Origin: an uncultured Draconibacterium sp.
GTDB taxonomy: Bacteria; Bacteroidota; Bacteroidia; Bacteroidales; Prolixibacteraceae
Assembly: GCF_913060805.1 (NCBI RefSeq)
Contig: NZ_CAJXTC010000010.1
Coordinates: 78,797 to 142,796, forward strand
Length of the DNA: 64,000 nucleotides
Reading direction: 5' to 3'
Below, piece after piece: positions 51,806 to 60,336 of the stretch (the first letter of the stretch is position 1; each line of letters opens with the position of its first letter). The notes beneath the pieces were generated by a model that ran no database searches, was not told the origin of the DNA, and worked only from the letters and a program-made list of their open reading frames with translations. The position numbers and the translations under genes were made by a program.

Positions 51806-54028
51806 ATGAACGACAAAGACCTTAAAATAAAATACGATACCATTTGCCAGCACCTGGCCGAGCGGAAATTAAAACCTGCTTTTGATCTGTTGGGGAGTCT
51901 GATTCACGAAAGCGGATTGCTGATTCACCTTGATGAATGGCGCAACCTGGAGCAGAACTACAGCTACATGTTAAAATATACGGTTGAAGGAATTCAGGAT
52001 CCTGAGCGCCAGAAAGTTTACCGGAAGCTGATTGTTTCGGTTTTCGAGCTGTGCGACAAAATTTATGATGAGCTACGATTGAAAATGTCGTCGACGGTTA
52101 CTTACGAGAAAAAACGCGGACACAAACCGACGCTTCAATTTGATACGCTTTTAGATGAGCTGGAAGATTTTTACCTGCAGGAGCAACTGGTTTCGCTGGT
52201 TGATGATGCTGAGGTGCAACAATCATCGAAGCGGATTAGTGCTCGTGATCATCAGCAAAAAATGGTGACCTTGTTTTATTTCGTATGGTTTCAGAATGAA
52301 TTAAACGATGAGCACCGTACATTTTTAAAGGCTTTTTTAAACAGCGAGCTGATTGAAAAATCATACAAGTCGTTTATCGTTTCGGCGTTGCTGATGAGTT
52401 TGCTGCGTTATTTCGATGAGGCCAAATTTTCAGTGCTTTTTGATGCTTACGATCACGAGTTGCCTGAAATCAATCAGCGGGCGATTGTTGGTTTGCTCAT
52501 TGGTTTTTACCGTTACGACAGTCGTTTGTCATACTATCCGTCGATTACCGGACGACTGAAATTGCTGAATGAAAATCCGGACTTCAAACAAAACCTGGAG
52601 CAGGTGATTGTTCAGCTTATCCGGAGTAAAGAGACGGAAAAGATTCAGAAGAAGATCACCGACGAGATTTTGCCGGAAATGATAAAGATAAGTCCGAACC
52701 TGAAGGACAAAATTAATCTCGACAGTTTGATGGATGATTCTCTAGGAGAGGATGAAAATCCGGAATGGGAAAAGATTTTTGAGGATTCGCCGGGCCTGAT
52801 GAATAAAATGGAGGAGTTCTCGGAGCTTCAGATGGAGGGCGCCGATGTGTTTATGAGCTCATTTGCCATGTTGAAAATGTTCCCGTTTTTTAGCGAATTT
52901 GCCAACTGGTTTATGCCATTCTTTACCAAAAATCCGGAGATTGATTTTGTTGTCAATCGCGCCGATTCGGTTACTGAACAGTTTCTGAAGGCTATTGCTG
53001 CTGCTCCGGTTTTGTGTAATTCCGATAAATATTCGTTCTGTTTTAGTTTGCAAAATATTCCGGCCGAAAATCGCGAGTTTATGGCCGAAGGATTAAAAGC
53101 TGAAATGCAACAGTTTGATGAACTGCAAAAGGATGAGGCTTTGACCGATCCAAGTAAGAAAGCGGCTTATATTTCAAATCTTTACATTCAGGATTTATAC
53201 CGTTTTTTCAAATTGCATCCACGCAAAACGGATTTTGAAGATATATTCAACTGGCGTTTCGATTTTCATAACAAACAAACGCTGGGCGAAACGCTGAAAG
53301 AAGATGCAAACATTGTTCGGAATATTGCTGAATACTATTTCTCGAAAAACTATTATAACGAGGCTGCCGAAGTATTTAATTACCTGCTTAGTGAGGAAAA
53401 AAGTGGGGAGTTGTACCAAAAGCTTGGGTACTGCTACCAAAAGCTCGGTGATTTTGAGCAGGCTTTGAAAGCGTATAAGAGTGCCGAGTTGTTTGAGCTG
53501 AACAAAAAGTGGAACCTGAATAAGATCGCATTGTGTTATCGCAATTTAAAACAACCGAAAAAGGCCCTTGAGTACTATCGCGAGGTGGAAGTACTGGACG
53601 AGGATAATTTAAATGTGCAGCTAAATATCGGTCATTGTTTGCTGGAGCTGGATCGTTTTGAGGAAGCTTTAAAAACCTATTTCAAGGTAGAATATTTGAT
53701 GCCTGACAACAAAAAGGTGTGGAAACCCATTGGCTGGTGTTCGTTGATTGCCGGTAAATTTGAGCAGGCAGAGAAATACTTTGCAAAACTGATAGATGAC
53801 AGTCCAAATAAACACGACCTGATGAATATGGGGCACGTGCAATGGTGTTTGGGAAAACGAAAAGAGGCGCTGGATTATTACAAACAGTCGATTGTAAAAA
53901 CAGAATTTACAGAGCGCGAGTTTTTCGAGGTTTTCCACGAAGATCTGCATTATTTAACAGGGCTGGGAATTGATAAAGATGATGTGCCAATCATGCTCGA
54001 TCAGCTGCGGTATTTTGTAGAAGAATAG
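51806..54028 (+). CDS. TPR-repeat protein
   Basis: 740 residues, no signal peptide. The N-terminal 450 residues are helical with no recognised family (LDELEDFYLQEQLVSLVDDAEVQQSSKR; a repeated MLKMFPFFSEFANWFMPF segment). The C-terminal part, about 500-710, holds TPR units: YYNEAAEVFNYLLSEEKSGELYQKLGYCYQKLGDFEQALKAYKSAE, KKWNLNKIALCYRNLKQPKKALEYYREVEVLD, NIGHCLLELDRFEEALKTYFKVEYL and GWCSLIAGKFEQAEKYFAKLI. It is probably a cytoplasmic scaffold. It belongs to a Bacteroidota-type family; the role is unknown. Single gene with its own promoter. Confidence 0.8.
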   Translation: MNDKDLKIKYDTICQHLAERKLKPAFDLLGSLIHESGLLIHLDEWRNLEQNYSYMLKYTVEGIQDPERQKVYRKLIVSVFELCDKIYDELRLKMSSTVTYEKKRGHKPTLQFDTLLDELEDFYLQEQLVSLVDDAEVQQSSKRISARDHQQKMVTLFYFVWFQNELNDEHRTFLKAFLNSELIEKSYKSFIVSALLMSLLRYFDEAKFSVLFDAYDHELPEINQRAIVGLLIGFYRYDSRLSYYPSITGRLKLLNENPDFKQNLEQVIVQLIRSKETEKIQKKITDEILPEMIKISPNLKDKINLDSLMDDSLGEDENPEWEKIFEDSPGLMNKMEEFSELQMEGADVFMSSFAMLKMFPFFSEFANWFMPFFTKNPEIDFVVNRADSVTEQFLKAIAAAPVLCNSDKYSFCFSLQNIPAENREFMAEGLKAEMQQFDELQKDEALTDPSKKAAYISNLYIQDLYRFFKLHPRKTDFEDIFNWRFDFHNKQTLGETLKEDANIVRNIAEYYFSKNYYNEAAEVFNYLLSEEKSGELYQKLGYCYQKLGDFEQALKAYKSAELFELNKKWNLNKIALCYRNLKQPKKALEYYREVEVLDEDNLNVQLNIGHCLLELDRFEEALKTYFKVEYLMPDNKKVWKPIGWCSLIAGKFEQAEKYFAKLIDDSPNKHDLMNMGHVQWCLGKRKEALDYYKQSIVKTEFTEREFFEVFHEDLHYLTGLGIDKDDVPIMLDQLRYFVEE

Positions 54029-54046
54029 GGGAGAATATGGAATAAT

Positions 54047-54122
54047 GATTAACGAATGCTGATTTTAGATTTAAGAAAATAGACAATTCGTATTTTTAAT
54101 CGCCAATCAGTATTCGTTAATC
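54047..54122. repeat. 18-bp inverted repeat between convergent genes
   Basis: GATTAACGAATGCTGATT (54047-54064) and AATCAGTATTCGTTAATC (54105-54122) pair with one mismatch around a 40-nt loop, between the TPR stop and the acyl-CoA synthetase stop. Probably a transcription barrier for both or a small dispersed repeat. Confidence 0.5.
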
Positions 54123-54139
54123 GAAATTCAACATTTAAT

Positions 54140-56044
54140 TTATTTCATCCAGTTTTTTACGGCCTCAATATTCATTTCGTTAAAGATGTTTTTTGCCTCG
54201 GAAGTATAAAGAAATTCCAACTCCTTGTTAAAGTTGGCAGTTACTTTGTCGCGAACCATTTTCATGGTGGCGTTCAGCATTTTATTATCGGTTGTAAACG
54301 CCTCGGGTAAAATAGCAACTGTTGCAGGCAGCCAGCGCTCGGGAAACTCACCCTGGTATTTTCCGCCTTTTTTGTATTCATTAATTTCTTTCTGAATAAT
54401 TTCTATCGCTGCTTTTGCTGCTTCATCGCTTCCTTTTTCAATACCACGGTTTTTCAGCTCGCGGTTAATAGCTTCCATATCGGGCACAATCATTCCCGTG
54501 GTGTACGGATTTTGGTTGTTGTAAAGCATTATCTGCTGGATGTACGGCGACTGATCAACCAGAGCCTCTTCAATTCCCTCAGGGCTGTATTTTTCGCCAT
54601 CGTTACCAATCAGCAAACTTTTGAATCGTCCTAAAACATACAGGAATCCGTTTTTGCCCATGTAGCCCATGTCGCCGGTGTGCAACCAGCCGTTCTTAAT
54701 GGTGTCGGCAGTTGCCGTTGGATTGTTCCAGTAGCCTAACATTACGTTGTCACCTTTTATCACAATTTCGCCTTTTTGACCGGTTGGCATTTCATTGCCA
54801 TCATCGTCAAGGATTTTTATTTCCATATTTTTAACCGGTTTTCCCGATGAGCCAAAAACAACATCGTGCGGCACATTCGACGAAATAACAGGTGAAGCCT
54901 CAGTGAGTCCGTAGCCCTGGCAAATGGGGAGTCCTACAGCATAAAAGAAACGTTGCAGCTCAATATCCAGTAATGCACCACCGCCAACAAAAAACTGCAG
55001 GTTGCCTCCAAAACCTTCACGAACTTTGGCAAATAATATCTGGTCGAATAACCAATAAAGCGGTTTCAAAAAGAATCGCCATCCTTTGCCGCGATTGTTG
55101 CCGTAGCCGTTGTGTGCATACGCCACTTTTAGGGCAAACTGAAAAACTTTATACAGGAATTCTCCTTTTTTGCGAATACCGGCTTCAATGTTTTTTCTAA
55201 ATGTTTTTGAATAAGCCGGCACGCTCATCATCAGCGATGGTTTGATTTCCTTTATATTTTTCGGAATATTTCGAAGCGTTTCCATTGGCGAGTTGCCAAT
55301 TTCAACCGATGCAATACTGGCACCTTTGTACATAAACACATACAAACATGTGGTGTGCGCAAATGCATGATCCCACGGCAAAATTGCCAGTGTTATCCAC
55401 TCAGATTGCAGATCGAGAAGCGAATTGGATTGAACAACGTTGGCCGCATAATTCAGATGTGACAGCATAATCCCTTTCGGATCGGCAGTAGTTCCTGAGG
55501 TATATGAAATGTTTGCCACATCGTTTGGCTCAATTCCTTTCCATACTTGTTCTGTTAGCTCGGTATTTTCTTTTCTGAATTTTGCTCCGGAAGCTAATAA
55601 TTCTTTGTAATCAATATCATTTTCTCCCGGATTTTCTTTTCCATCAATGTAAACTACTTTCTCCAGCTCCGGCAATTCATCGCGAATTTCCTCAACTTTT
55701 GCGGCATGTAATTTCGATACGAAAATATATTTACTTCCACTGTGTTTTATGCGGAAAGCCAACTCGTTGTTTTGCAAACGAATCGACAGCGGCACGTTAA
55801 TACCACCGGCATACAACATGCCTAGTTCGCTGATGATCCAGTCGTTGCGTCCATCGGCAATCAATGCAGCCCGGTCGCCTTTTTTGAAACCCATTTGAAT
55901 GAGTCCTGCTGCCAGGTCTAATACTTTTTCGCGGGTTTCTTTGTAAGTGGTAGGTCGGTATTCACCTTTTGATTTTTCCCAGAGATACGGGTTGTCGGGG
56001 TAGTTAGCAACAGCGGTTTCAAATAGCGCAACGATGGTTTTCAT
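54140..56044 (-). CDS. Long-chain acyl-CoA synthetase (AMP-forming)
   Basis: 634 residues of the adenylate-forming superfamily. Motifs: the P-loop-like YTSGTTADPKGIMLSHLNYAAN (about 180), the acyl-binding YGLTEASPVISSN (about 375), the adenylate Asp in GWLHTGDMGYMGKNGFLYVLGRFKSLLIGNDGEKYSPEGIEEALV, and the C-terminal Lys in EAFTTDNKMLNATMKMVRDKV. It activates fatty acids to acyl-CoA for degradation or lipid synthesis. The length and GRFKSLLIGNDGEKYSPE form fit the FadD15-like group common in Bacteroidota. Single gene. Confidence 0.93.
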   Translation of the reverse strand: MKTIVALFETAVANYPDNPYLWEKSKGEYRPTTYKETREKVLDLAAGLIQMGFKKGDRAALIADGRNDWIISELGMLYAGGINVPLSIRLQNNELAFRIKHSGSKYIFVSKLHAAKVEEIRDELPELEKVVYIDGKENPGENDIDYKELLASGAKFRKENTELTEQVWKGIEPNDVANISYTSGTTADPKGIMLSHLNYAANVVQSNSLLDLQSEWITLAILPWDHAFAHTTCLYVFMYKGASIASVEIGNSPMETLRNIPKNIKEIKPSLMMSVPAYSKTFRKNIEAGIRKKGEFLYKVFQFALKVAYAHNGYGNNRGKGWRFFLKPLYWLFDQILFAKVREGFGGNLQFFVGGGALLDIELQRFFYAVGLPICQGYGLTEASPVISSNVPHDVVFGSSGKPVKNMEIKILDDDGNEMPTGQKGEIVIKGDNVMLGYWNNPTATADTIKNGWLHTGDMGYMGKNGFLYVLGRFKSLLIGNDGEKYSPEGIEEALVDQSPYIQQIMLYNNQNPYTTGMIVPDMEAINRELKNRGIEKGSDEAAKAAIEIIQKEINEYKKGGKYQGEFPERWLPATVAILPEAFTTDNKMLNATMKMVRDKVTANFNKELEFLYTSEAKNIFNEMNIEAVKNWMK

Positions 56045-56114
56045 AAGTTGATAATTGTATTAAAAAAATCCCGGTAAGATCTTTTACTTTATATTCAAAC
56101 AAAATGTTCGTATT

Positions 56115-56122
56115 CAAAAATA
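56115..56122 (-). promoter_or_regulatory. Predicted -7 element of the acyl-CoA synthetase gene
   Basis: TATTTTTG on the minus strand, 71 bp upstream of the start codon. Pattern match only. Confidence 0.35.
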
Positions 56123-56134
56123 AAAAAAATACCG

Positions 56135-56300
56135 GTATACCAAGTTTGTTTCAAGGTGAGCCTTGAATTGTTTTGAATATTTTGTGCTTAGGCAAGGCGA
56201 AAAATTGAGTTATAGCCAAAGTTACGGCGATATTTTCAACGAAGCATAAGCGCAAAAGAACGAAAGAATAAGGCTTGTATTGAGATAATTTTGGTATTGG
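56135..56300. mobile_element. MITE-like imperfect palindromic element
   Basis: The ends form imperfect inverted repeats: GTATACCAAGTTTGTTTCAA...AGCCTT on the left (56135-56165), AAGGCTTG...AATTTTGGTAT on the right (56270-56297). Inside, TTTTGTGCTTA (56180-56190) pairs with TAAGCGCAAAA (56247-56257), and GCCTTG (56160-56165) with CAAGGC (56193-56198). No open frame. The nested pairing over 166 bp and lack of coding fit a small non-autonomous element or a structured RNA. Confidence 0.5.
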
Positions 56301-56325
56301 TTGGTTTTATTCGGTGCAGATCAAA

Positions 56326-56350
56326 AAAAAATGCCCTTTCGGGCATTTCC
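56326..56350 (-). terminator. Terminator of galM
   Basis: On the minus strand AAATGCCC-GAAA-GGGCATTT followed by TTTTTT, starting 2 bp after the galM stop. Strong 8-bp stem with a GNRA-type tetraloop. Confidence 0.88.
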
Positions 56351-56351
56351 T

Positions 56352-57389
56352 TTATTCGGTAATAAATTTGTAAATCGTTTTTTGGTCGTAAAGCTCTCCC
56401 GGCTTTAAGATTGTTGTTGGAAATTTTGGGTGATGCACTGAGTCAGGGTAGTGTTGCGTTTCCAGAGCAATACCCGAGTAGCTTCCAAATTTCTTTTTAC
56501 CATCGATGGTAAACTCAGGGATCCAGTAACCGGAATAAACCTGCATTCCGGGCTGCGTAGTATAAACTTCTACCATTCGTCCGCTTTTTGCCTCGCTCAG
56601 TGTTCCGGCCATAATCAGGTCGCCATCTTCGTTATCGAAAACAAAGTTATCGTCGTAGCCCATTTCAAGTCCACCGGCACTAATTTTTTTAGCCGAGGTA
56701 AAATCAAAAGCAGTTCCAACTACCGGAAGAATTTTACCGTTTGGAATTTGCTCCACCATGTCAGTTATTTTGGTGGCATTCAATTCCAGCTCGTGGTTCA
56801 GAATATTCTCTTTTCCGCCGGTTAGGTTGAAGTAAGTATGGTTTGTCAGGTTAACCACGGTTGTTTTATCTGTTTCTGCATAATACTGAATTGCAAGATC
56901 GTTTTGTTCGTTCAGCGTATAAATACAGGTAACTTTAAGGTTTCCCGGATAGTTTTCCTCGCCATCGGGGCTGAGGTAGCTTAATTTTACACCAACTTTG
57001 TTTTCTTCTTCAATAATTTCGGCATCGAATAATTTTTTGTCGAATCCTTCCAAACCGCCATGTAGATGGTTCGGTCCGTTGTTGATGGCCATTTCGTAAG
57101 TTTTGCCTTCAATTTCCAGATCGCCTTTTGCAATGCGGTTTCCAAACCGGCCGATAATGGCTCCAAAATAGGGGCAGTTTCCCAAATATTCATCGCTTTG
57201 GTAGGTTTCCAGTTTATCGAAACCACAAACGATATTGTCGATTGAGCCATTTTTGTTAGGCATGTCAATAGCTGTGATAATGGCACCGTAGTTGGTTATT
57301 TTAATTTTAATCGAGTCGTTGCTAAGTGTAAAAAGCTGGGCTTCGCGTCCATCTTTTAATGTTCCGAAAGGTGTTGCAGTTATTTTCAT
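56352..57389 (-). CDS. galM: Aldose 1-epimerase (mutarotase)
   Basis: 345 residues from the ATG at 57389 (an ATG 21 bp upstream is possible but adds a Lys/Asn tail). It interconverts alpha and beta forms of galactose and related sugars. Family features: the GAIITAIDMPNKNG strand, FGAIIGRFGNRIAKG (substrate Arg), NGPNHLHGGLEGFDKKLF (His), VVNLTNHTYFNLTGG (catalytic His), YDDNFVF (Asp) and GIALETQHYPDSVHH (catalytic Glu). No signal peptide. It is divergent from the gntR-galK-galT locus and belongs to it in function. Confidence 0.95.
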   Translation of the reverse strand: MKITATPFGTLKDGREAQLFTLSNDSIKIKITNYGAIITAIDMPNKNGSIDNIVCGFDKLETYQSDEYLGNCPYFGAIIGRFGNRIAKGDLEIEGKTYEMAINNGPNHLHGGLEGFDKKLFDAEIIEEENKVGVKLSYLSPDGEENYPGNLKVTCIYTLNEQNDLAIQYYAETDKTTVVNLTNHTYFNLTGGKENILNHELELNATKITDMVEQIPNGKILPVVGTAFDFTSAKKISAGGLEMGYDDNFVFDNEDGDLIMAGTLSEAKSGRMVEVYTTQPGMQVYSGYWIPEFTIDGKKKFGSYSGIALETQHYPDSVHHPKFPTTILKPGELYDQKTIYKFITE

Positions 57390-57410
57390 TTTTAACTTAT
57401 TATTTTTCAC

Positions 57411-57741
57411 TTTATACGCAGACGGGGTAATTTTCGGTCTGCAATTTTGTAATTATTCTCTGTGTAATACTGAGTGCTATTTTACTGTTTTTTCCTGAAT
57501 TTTCGATCAAAGTTAGTAAAGCCTGGTATTAAATTTTAGCTTTGGTTAAAATAGCCGATTTAAAGTCGTGTAACAATTGTAACGTGTTCTGTACGGTTTC
57601 ATTACGCCAAACAACTGCTAACTGAAAATTTTGAAGGAACAAAAATGCAAAAAATCAATAACCTAACTGGTAGGTACTGGTGGTGTTTTAAAACATCATT
57701 TTGTAATAAAAAACTACTATTTTTGTGTAAAGCTTAACTAA
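57411..57741. promoter_or_regulatory. Control region between galM and the GntR gene
   Basis: The 331 bp region holds the galM -7 element (TAACTTTG on the minus strand, 57515-57508), the 19-bp operator at 57665-57683 and the regulator -7 element TATTTTTG (57718-57725) 17 bp before its start. No gene seen. Confidence 0.5.
57665..57683 (-). promoter_or_regulatory. Operator copy 1 of the galactose regulator
   Basis: On the minus strand CCACCAGTACCTACCAGTT, identical over 19 bp to the site at 58817-58835. It contains the direct repeat ACCAGT-ACCT-ACCAGT. Upstream of the regulator's own -7 element, so it may serve autoregulation or galM. Confidence 0.8.
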
Positions 57742-58749
57742 ATGCCAAGAAGAAGAGTAATTTCCATTAACGCCAAATCAGCGGTGCCGAAGTATCGTCA
57801 GATAATCGATTCGGTACAAAAATCAATTGAAAAACGACATTTGAAGAAGGGAGATAAGGTCCCGTCGATAAATCAGATATGTTCAGAATTTAATCTTAGT
57901 CGCGATACGGTAATGTTTGCCTTTAACGAGTTAAAATCGAAAGGCATTTTAAAAAGTCAGCCCGGAAAAGGGTACTACATTGCCAGCACCGAAATTAAAG
58001 TTGAAGAGCGCGTTTTTGTGTTGTTCGACGAGCTGAATGCTTTTAAAGAAGACCTTTACAATTCGCTGATCAATTCGCTAAAAGGCAAGGCTACGGTCGA
58101 AGTGTATTTTCATCATTTTAACTACAAAGTTTTTAAAAACCTGATTACGGAGAGTATCGGGAATTACACATCGTATTTAATTATGCCCGCTACTTTCGAT
58201 AATACCGGGCATTTATTGTCGAAACTTCCGCAAGACCGTGTTTATATTATCGACCGACTGAAGCCCGAATTGTCAAAATACCCAGTGGTTTACCAGGATT
58301 TTGAACAGGATTTTTACGATGCGTTGGTAGAAGGGAAGGAGATGATTGAAAAGTACCGGAAGCTGGTGTTTGTAAATCCTGGCGGAAAAGAACCGGCGGA
58401 ACGATCGGAGGGATTTAAGCGTTTTTGCGAGGAAAATGATTTTAGGTACGAGATCGTAAAATCGCTTACCGGCGTAAAACCATCGTTGTGGGAAGCCTAC
58501 TTTCTGATTTCGGACCGCGACCTGGTGGAAATGGTGAAAATTGCCAAATATTGTAAGTTTAAACTGGGCAAAAAATTTGGTGTAGTTTCCTTTAACGACA
58601 CCATGTTGAAAGAAGTGGTTTCGGGGGGTATTACAACCATTTCAACCGATTTTACCGAAATGGGAAAAACACTTGCCAATATGGTTGTAACGCGCGACAA
58701 ATCACAGGTTCGCAACAAAGCGCGAATGATTGTGCGGAATAGTTTATAA
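57742..58749 (+). CDS. GntR-family regulator with sugar-binding-like domain (galactose regulator)
   Basis: 335 residues: an N-terminal GntR winged helix (YRQIIDSVQKSIEKRHLKKGDKVPSINQICSEFNLSRDTVMFAFNELKSKGILKSQPGKGYYIA, about 17-80) and a C-terminal periplasmic-binding-like domain of LacI/AraR type (KVEERVFVLFDELNAFKEDLYNSLINSL; KKFGVVSFNDTMLKEVVSGGITTISTDFTEMGKTLANMV). AraR-type regulators with this layout bind sugars. It precedes galK-galT-transporter and has matching operators on both sides, so it most likely controls the galactose genes. Confidence 0.9.
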   Translation: MPRRRVISINAKSAVPKYRQIIDSVQKSIEKRHLKKGDKVPSINQICSEFNLSRDTVMFAFNELKSKGILKSQPGKGYYIASTEIKVEERVFVLFDELNAFKEDLYNSLINSLKGKATVEVYFHHFNYKVFKNLITESIGNYTSYLIMPATFDNTGHLLSKLPQDRVYIIDRLKPELSKYPVVYQDFEQDFYDALVEGKEMIEKYRKLVFVNPGGKEPAERSEGFKRFCEENDFRYEIVKSLTGVKPSLWEAYFLISDRDLVEMVKIAKYCKFKLGKKFGVVSFNDTMLKEVVSGGITTISTDFTEMGKTLANMVVTRDKSQVRNKARMIVRNSL

Positions 58750-58805
58750 ATGTTAAATCTGTTGTGCAACATCTTTTCAAGGTGTCTGTAGCTGGCTTTA
58801 AAAAC

Positions 58806-58835
58806 TATATTTGTACCCACCAGTACCTACCAGTT
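58806..58835 (+). promoter_or_regulatory. galK promoter with operator copy 2
   Basis: TATATTTG (58806-58813) fits the -7 consensus; CCACCAGTACCTACCAGTT (58817-58835) follows at once and would cover the transcription start, a typical repressor position. The galK start is 39 bp beyond. Confidence 0.75.
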
Positions 58836-58874
58836 GGAAAATAGATATTAAAGTATATAAATCAATAACAGATT

Positions 58875-60164
58875 ATGACTAAAATTAGCACATTAAATGA
58901 AAAAATTAACGGGGGAGATAACCCGTTATTCAAGGAGTTATACGGTAGCGATGTTGCCGAATTAAAAGTTCAGGCAGATCGTTATGCTGACTTGATGGGA
59001 GAGTTTGAAAAAACATATGGAGCCGATGATGTTTCATTATTCAGTTCTCCGGGACGTACAGAAATTGGCGGAAACCACACCGACCACAACTACGGTCGTG
59101 TTTTAGCAGGTGCGGTAAACCTCGATAATATTGCAGTTGCAGCCAAAAACGGAACAAATACCGTTCGAATTCTATCGGCCGGTTATCCTCAGTTCGAAGT
59201 GGAGTTGAGCGATTTTCAACCCAAAGAAAATGAATTTTACACCTCAACTTCGCTGGTAAAAGGTATTGCTGCCAAAATGAAAGAGAATGGTTACGAAATT
59301 GGTGGTTTCGATGCTTGTATCGAAGGTCGTGTCCCAAAAGGATCGGGATTGAGTTCCTCTGCTTCATTCGAAGTGTTGATCGGTGCTATTTTTAGCGAAC
59401 TTTTCAACGACGGAAAAATGGATGCGGTTGAGAACGCGATCATCGGTCAGTGGAGCGAAAATAACTACTTCGGAAAACCATGTGGTTTAATGGATCAAAC
59501 AGCTTGTTCGGTAGGTGGATTGATCACTATCGATTTTAAAGATCCGGCCAACCCGATTGTAAAAGAAGTTGATTTTGATTTTGTGTCAACCGGCTTTTCA
59601 TTGGTAATTACTGATGTTGGTGGTGGTCATGACGATCCTGCTTCGCAAGCTGAATATGCTTCGCTTCCAACTGAAATGAAATCGGTTGCTGCCGAGTTAG
59701 GTGCAAACGTTCTTCGCGAAGTTACTTTGGAGCAAATCGTAGAAAAAATTCCTGAAATCAGAAAGAAAACAGGCGATCGTGCACTGCTACGTGCTTACCA
59801 CTTCCAGGGCGACAACGCACGTGTTGTAAAACAGGTTGAGGCTTTGGAGAACAACGATTTCAGAGCTTTCCTTGATATGGTTGTTGAGTCGGGTTACAGC
59901 TCGTACATGTATAATCAGAATATTTATGATATCGTTCATAAAGACGAACAAGTGGTTTCACTCGGATTGGCATTAAGCGAAATGGTGCTGAAAGGCAGCG
60001 GCGCATGGCGTGTTCACGGTGGTGGATTTGGTGGTACTATACAGGCATTTGTGCCACAGGAAAAACTGGATGAATACGTAGAGGTTTTAGAACATGTTTA
60101 CGGAAAAGGTACTTGTCATAAATTGTTTATCCGCTCTAAAGGTTCGATAAAACTTGACTTGTAG
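58875..60164 (+). CDS. galK: Galactokinase
   Basis: 429 residues. It phosphorylates galactose to galactose-1-P. GHMP kinase motifs: the substrate-binding FSSPGRTEIGGNHTDHNYGRVLAGAVN (about 57-83), the ATP loop GRVPKGSGLSSSASFEVLIGAI (about 150), the catalytic-base region FGKPCGLMDQTACSVGG and the C-terminal GGGFGGTIQAFVP. Longer than E. coli GalK (382) by an extended N-terminus of about 40 residues, as in many Bacteroidota. First gene of the galactose operon behind the operator. Confidence 0.95.
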   Translation: MTKISTLNEKINGGDNPLFKELYGSDVAELKVQADRYADLMGEFEKTYGADDVSLFSSPGRTEIGGNHTDHNYGRVLAGAVNLDNIAVAAKNGTNTVRILSAGYPQFEVELSDFQPKENEFYTSTSLVKGIAAKMKENGYEIGGFDACIEGRVPKGSGLSSSASFEVLIGAIFSELFNDGKMDAVENAIIGQWSENNYFGKPCGLMDQTACSVGGLITIDFKDPANPIVKEVDFDFVSTGFSLVITDVGGGHDDPASQAEYASLPTEMKSVAAELGANVLREVTLEQIVEKIPEIRKKTGDRALLRAYHFQGDNARVVKQVEALENNDFRAFLDMVVESGYSSYMYNQNIYDIVHKDEQVVSLGLALSEMVLKGSGAWRVHGGGFGGTIQAFVPQEKLDEYVEVLEHVYGKGTCHKLFIRSKGSIKLDL

Positions 60165-60244
60165 AACATCTTACTACTCTGTTAGTGGCAAAAAGATAGT
60201 GCGAAAAAAAACATCTTAATTGTTCACTATTTCAATTGATATTT

Positions 60245-60252
60245 TAACTTTG
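60245..60252 (+). promoter_or_regulatory. Possible internal promoter before galT
   Basis: TAACTTTG (60245-60252), with TTG at 60220-60222 upstream, fits the Bacteroidota pattern in the 172-bp galK-galT gap. Confidence 0.4.
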
Positions 60253-60266
60253 AGGCCGAATATTTG

Positions 60267-60304
60267 ACTTATCCCGATTCTTACGTCGGGATAAGTTAGT
60301 TTTT
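60267..60304 (+). terminator. Hairpin between galK and galT
   Basis: Perfect 11-bp stem ACTTATCCCGA/TCGGGATAAGT with an 8-nt loop, followed by TAGTTTTT. Lies after the possible internal promoter, so it may act as an attenuator or an RNA processing/stability site for galT. Confidence 0.55.
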
Positions 60305-60336
60305 CGACCTAAATTATAACTGACATAATCATTCAG

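Larger units (their letters stand above)
56045..56351. other. Intergenic region of 307 bp
   Basis: It holds the acyl-CoA synthetase promoter side, the palindromic element at 56135-56300 and the galM terminator. No gene seen. Confidence 0.6.
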
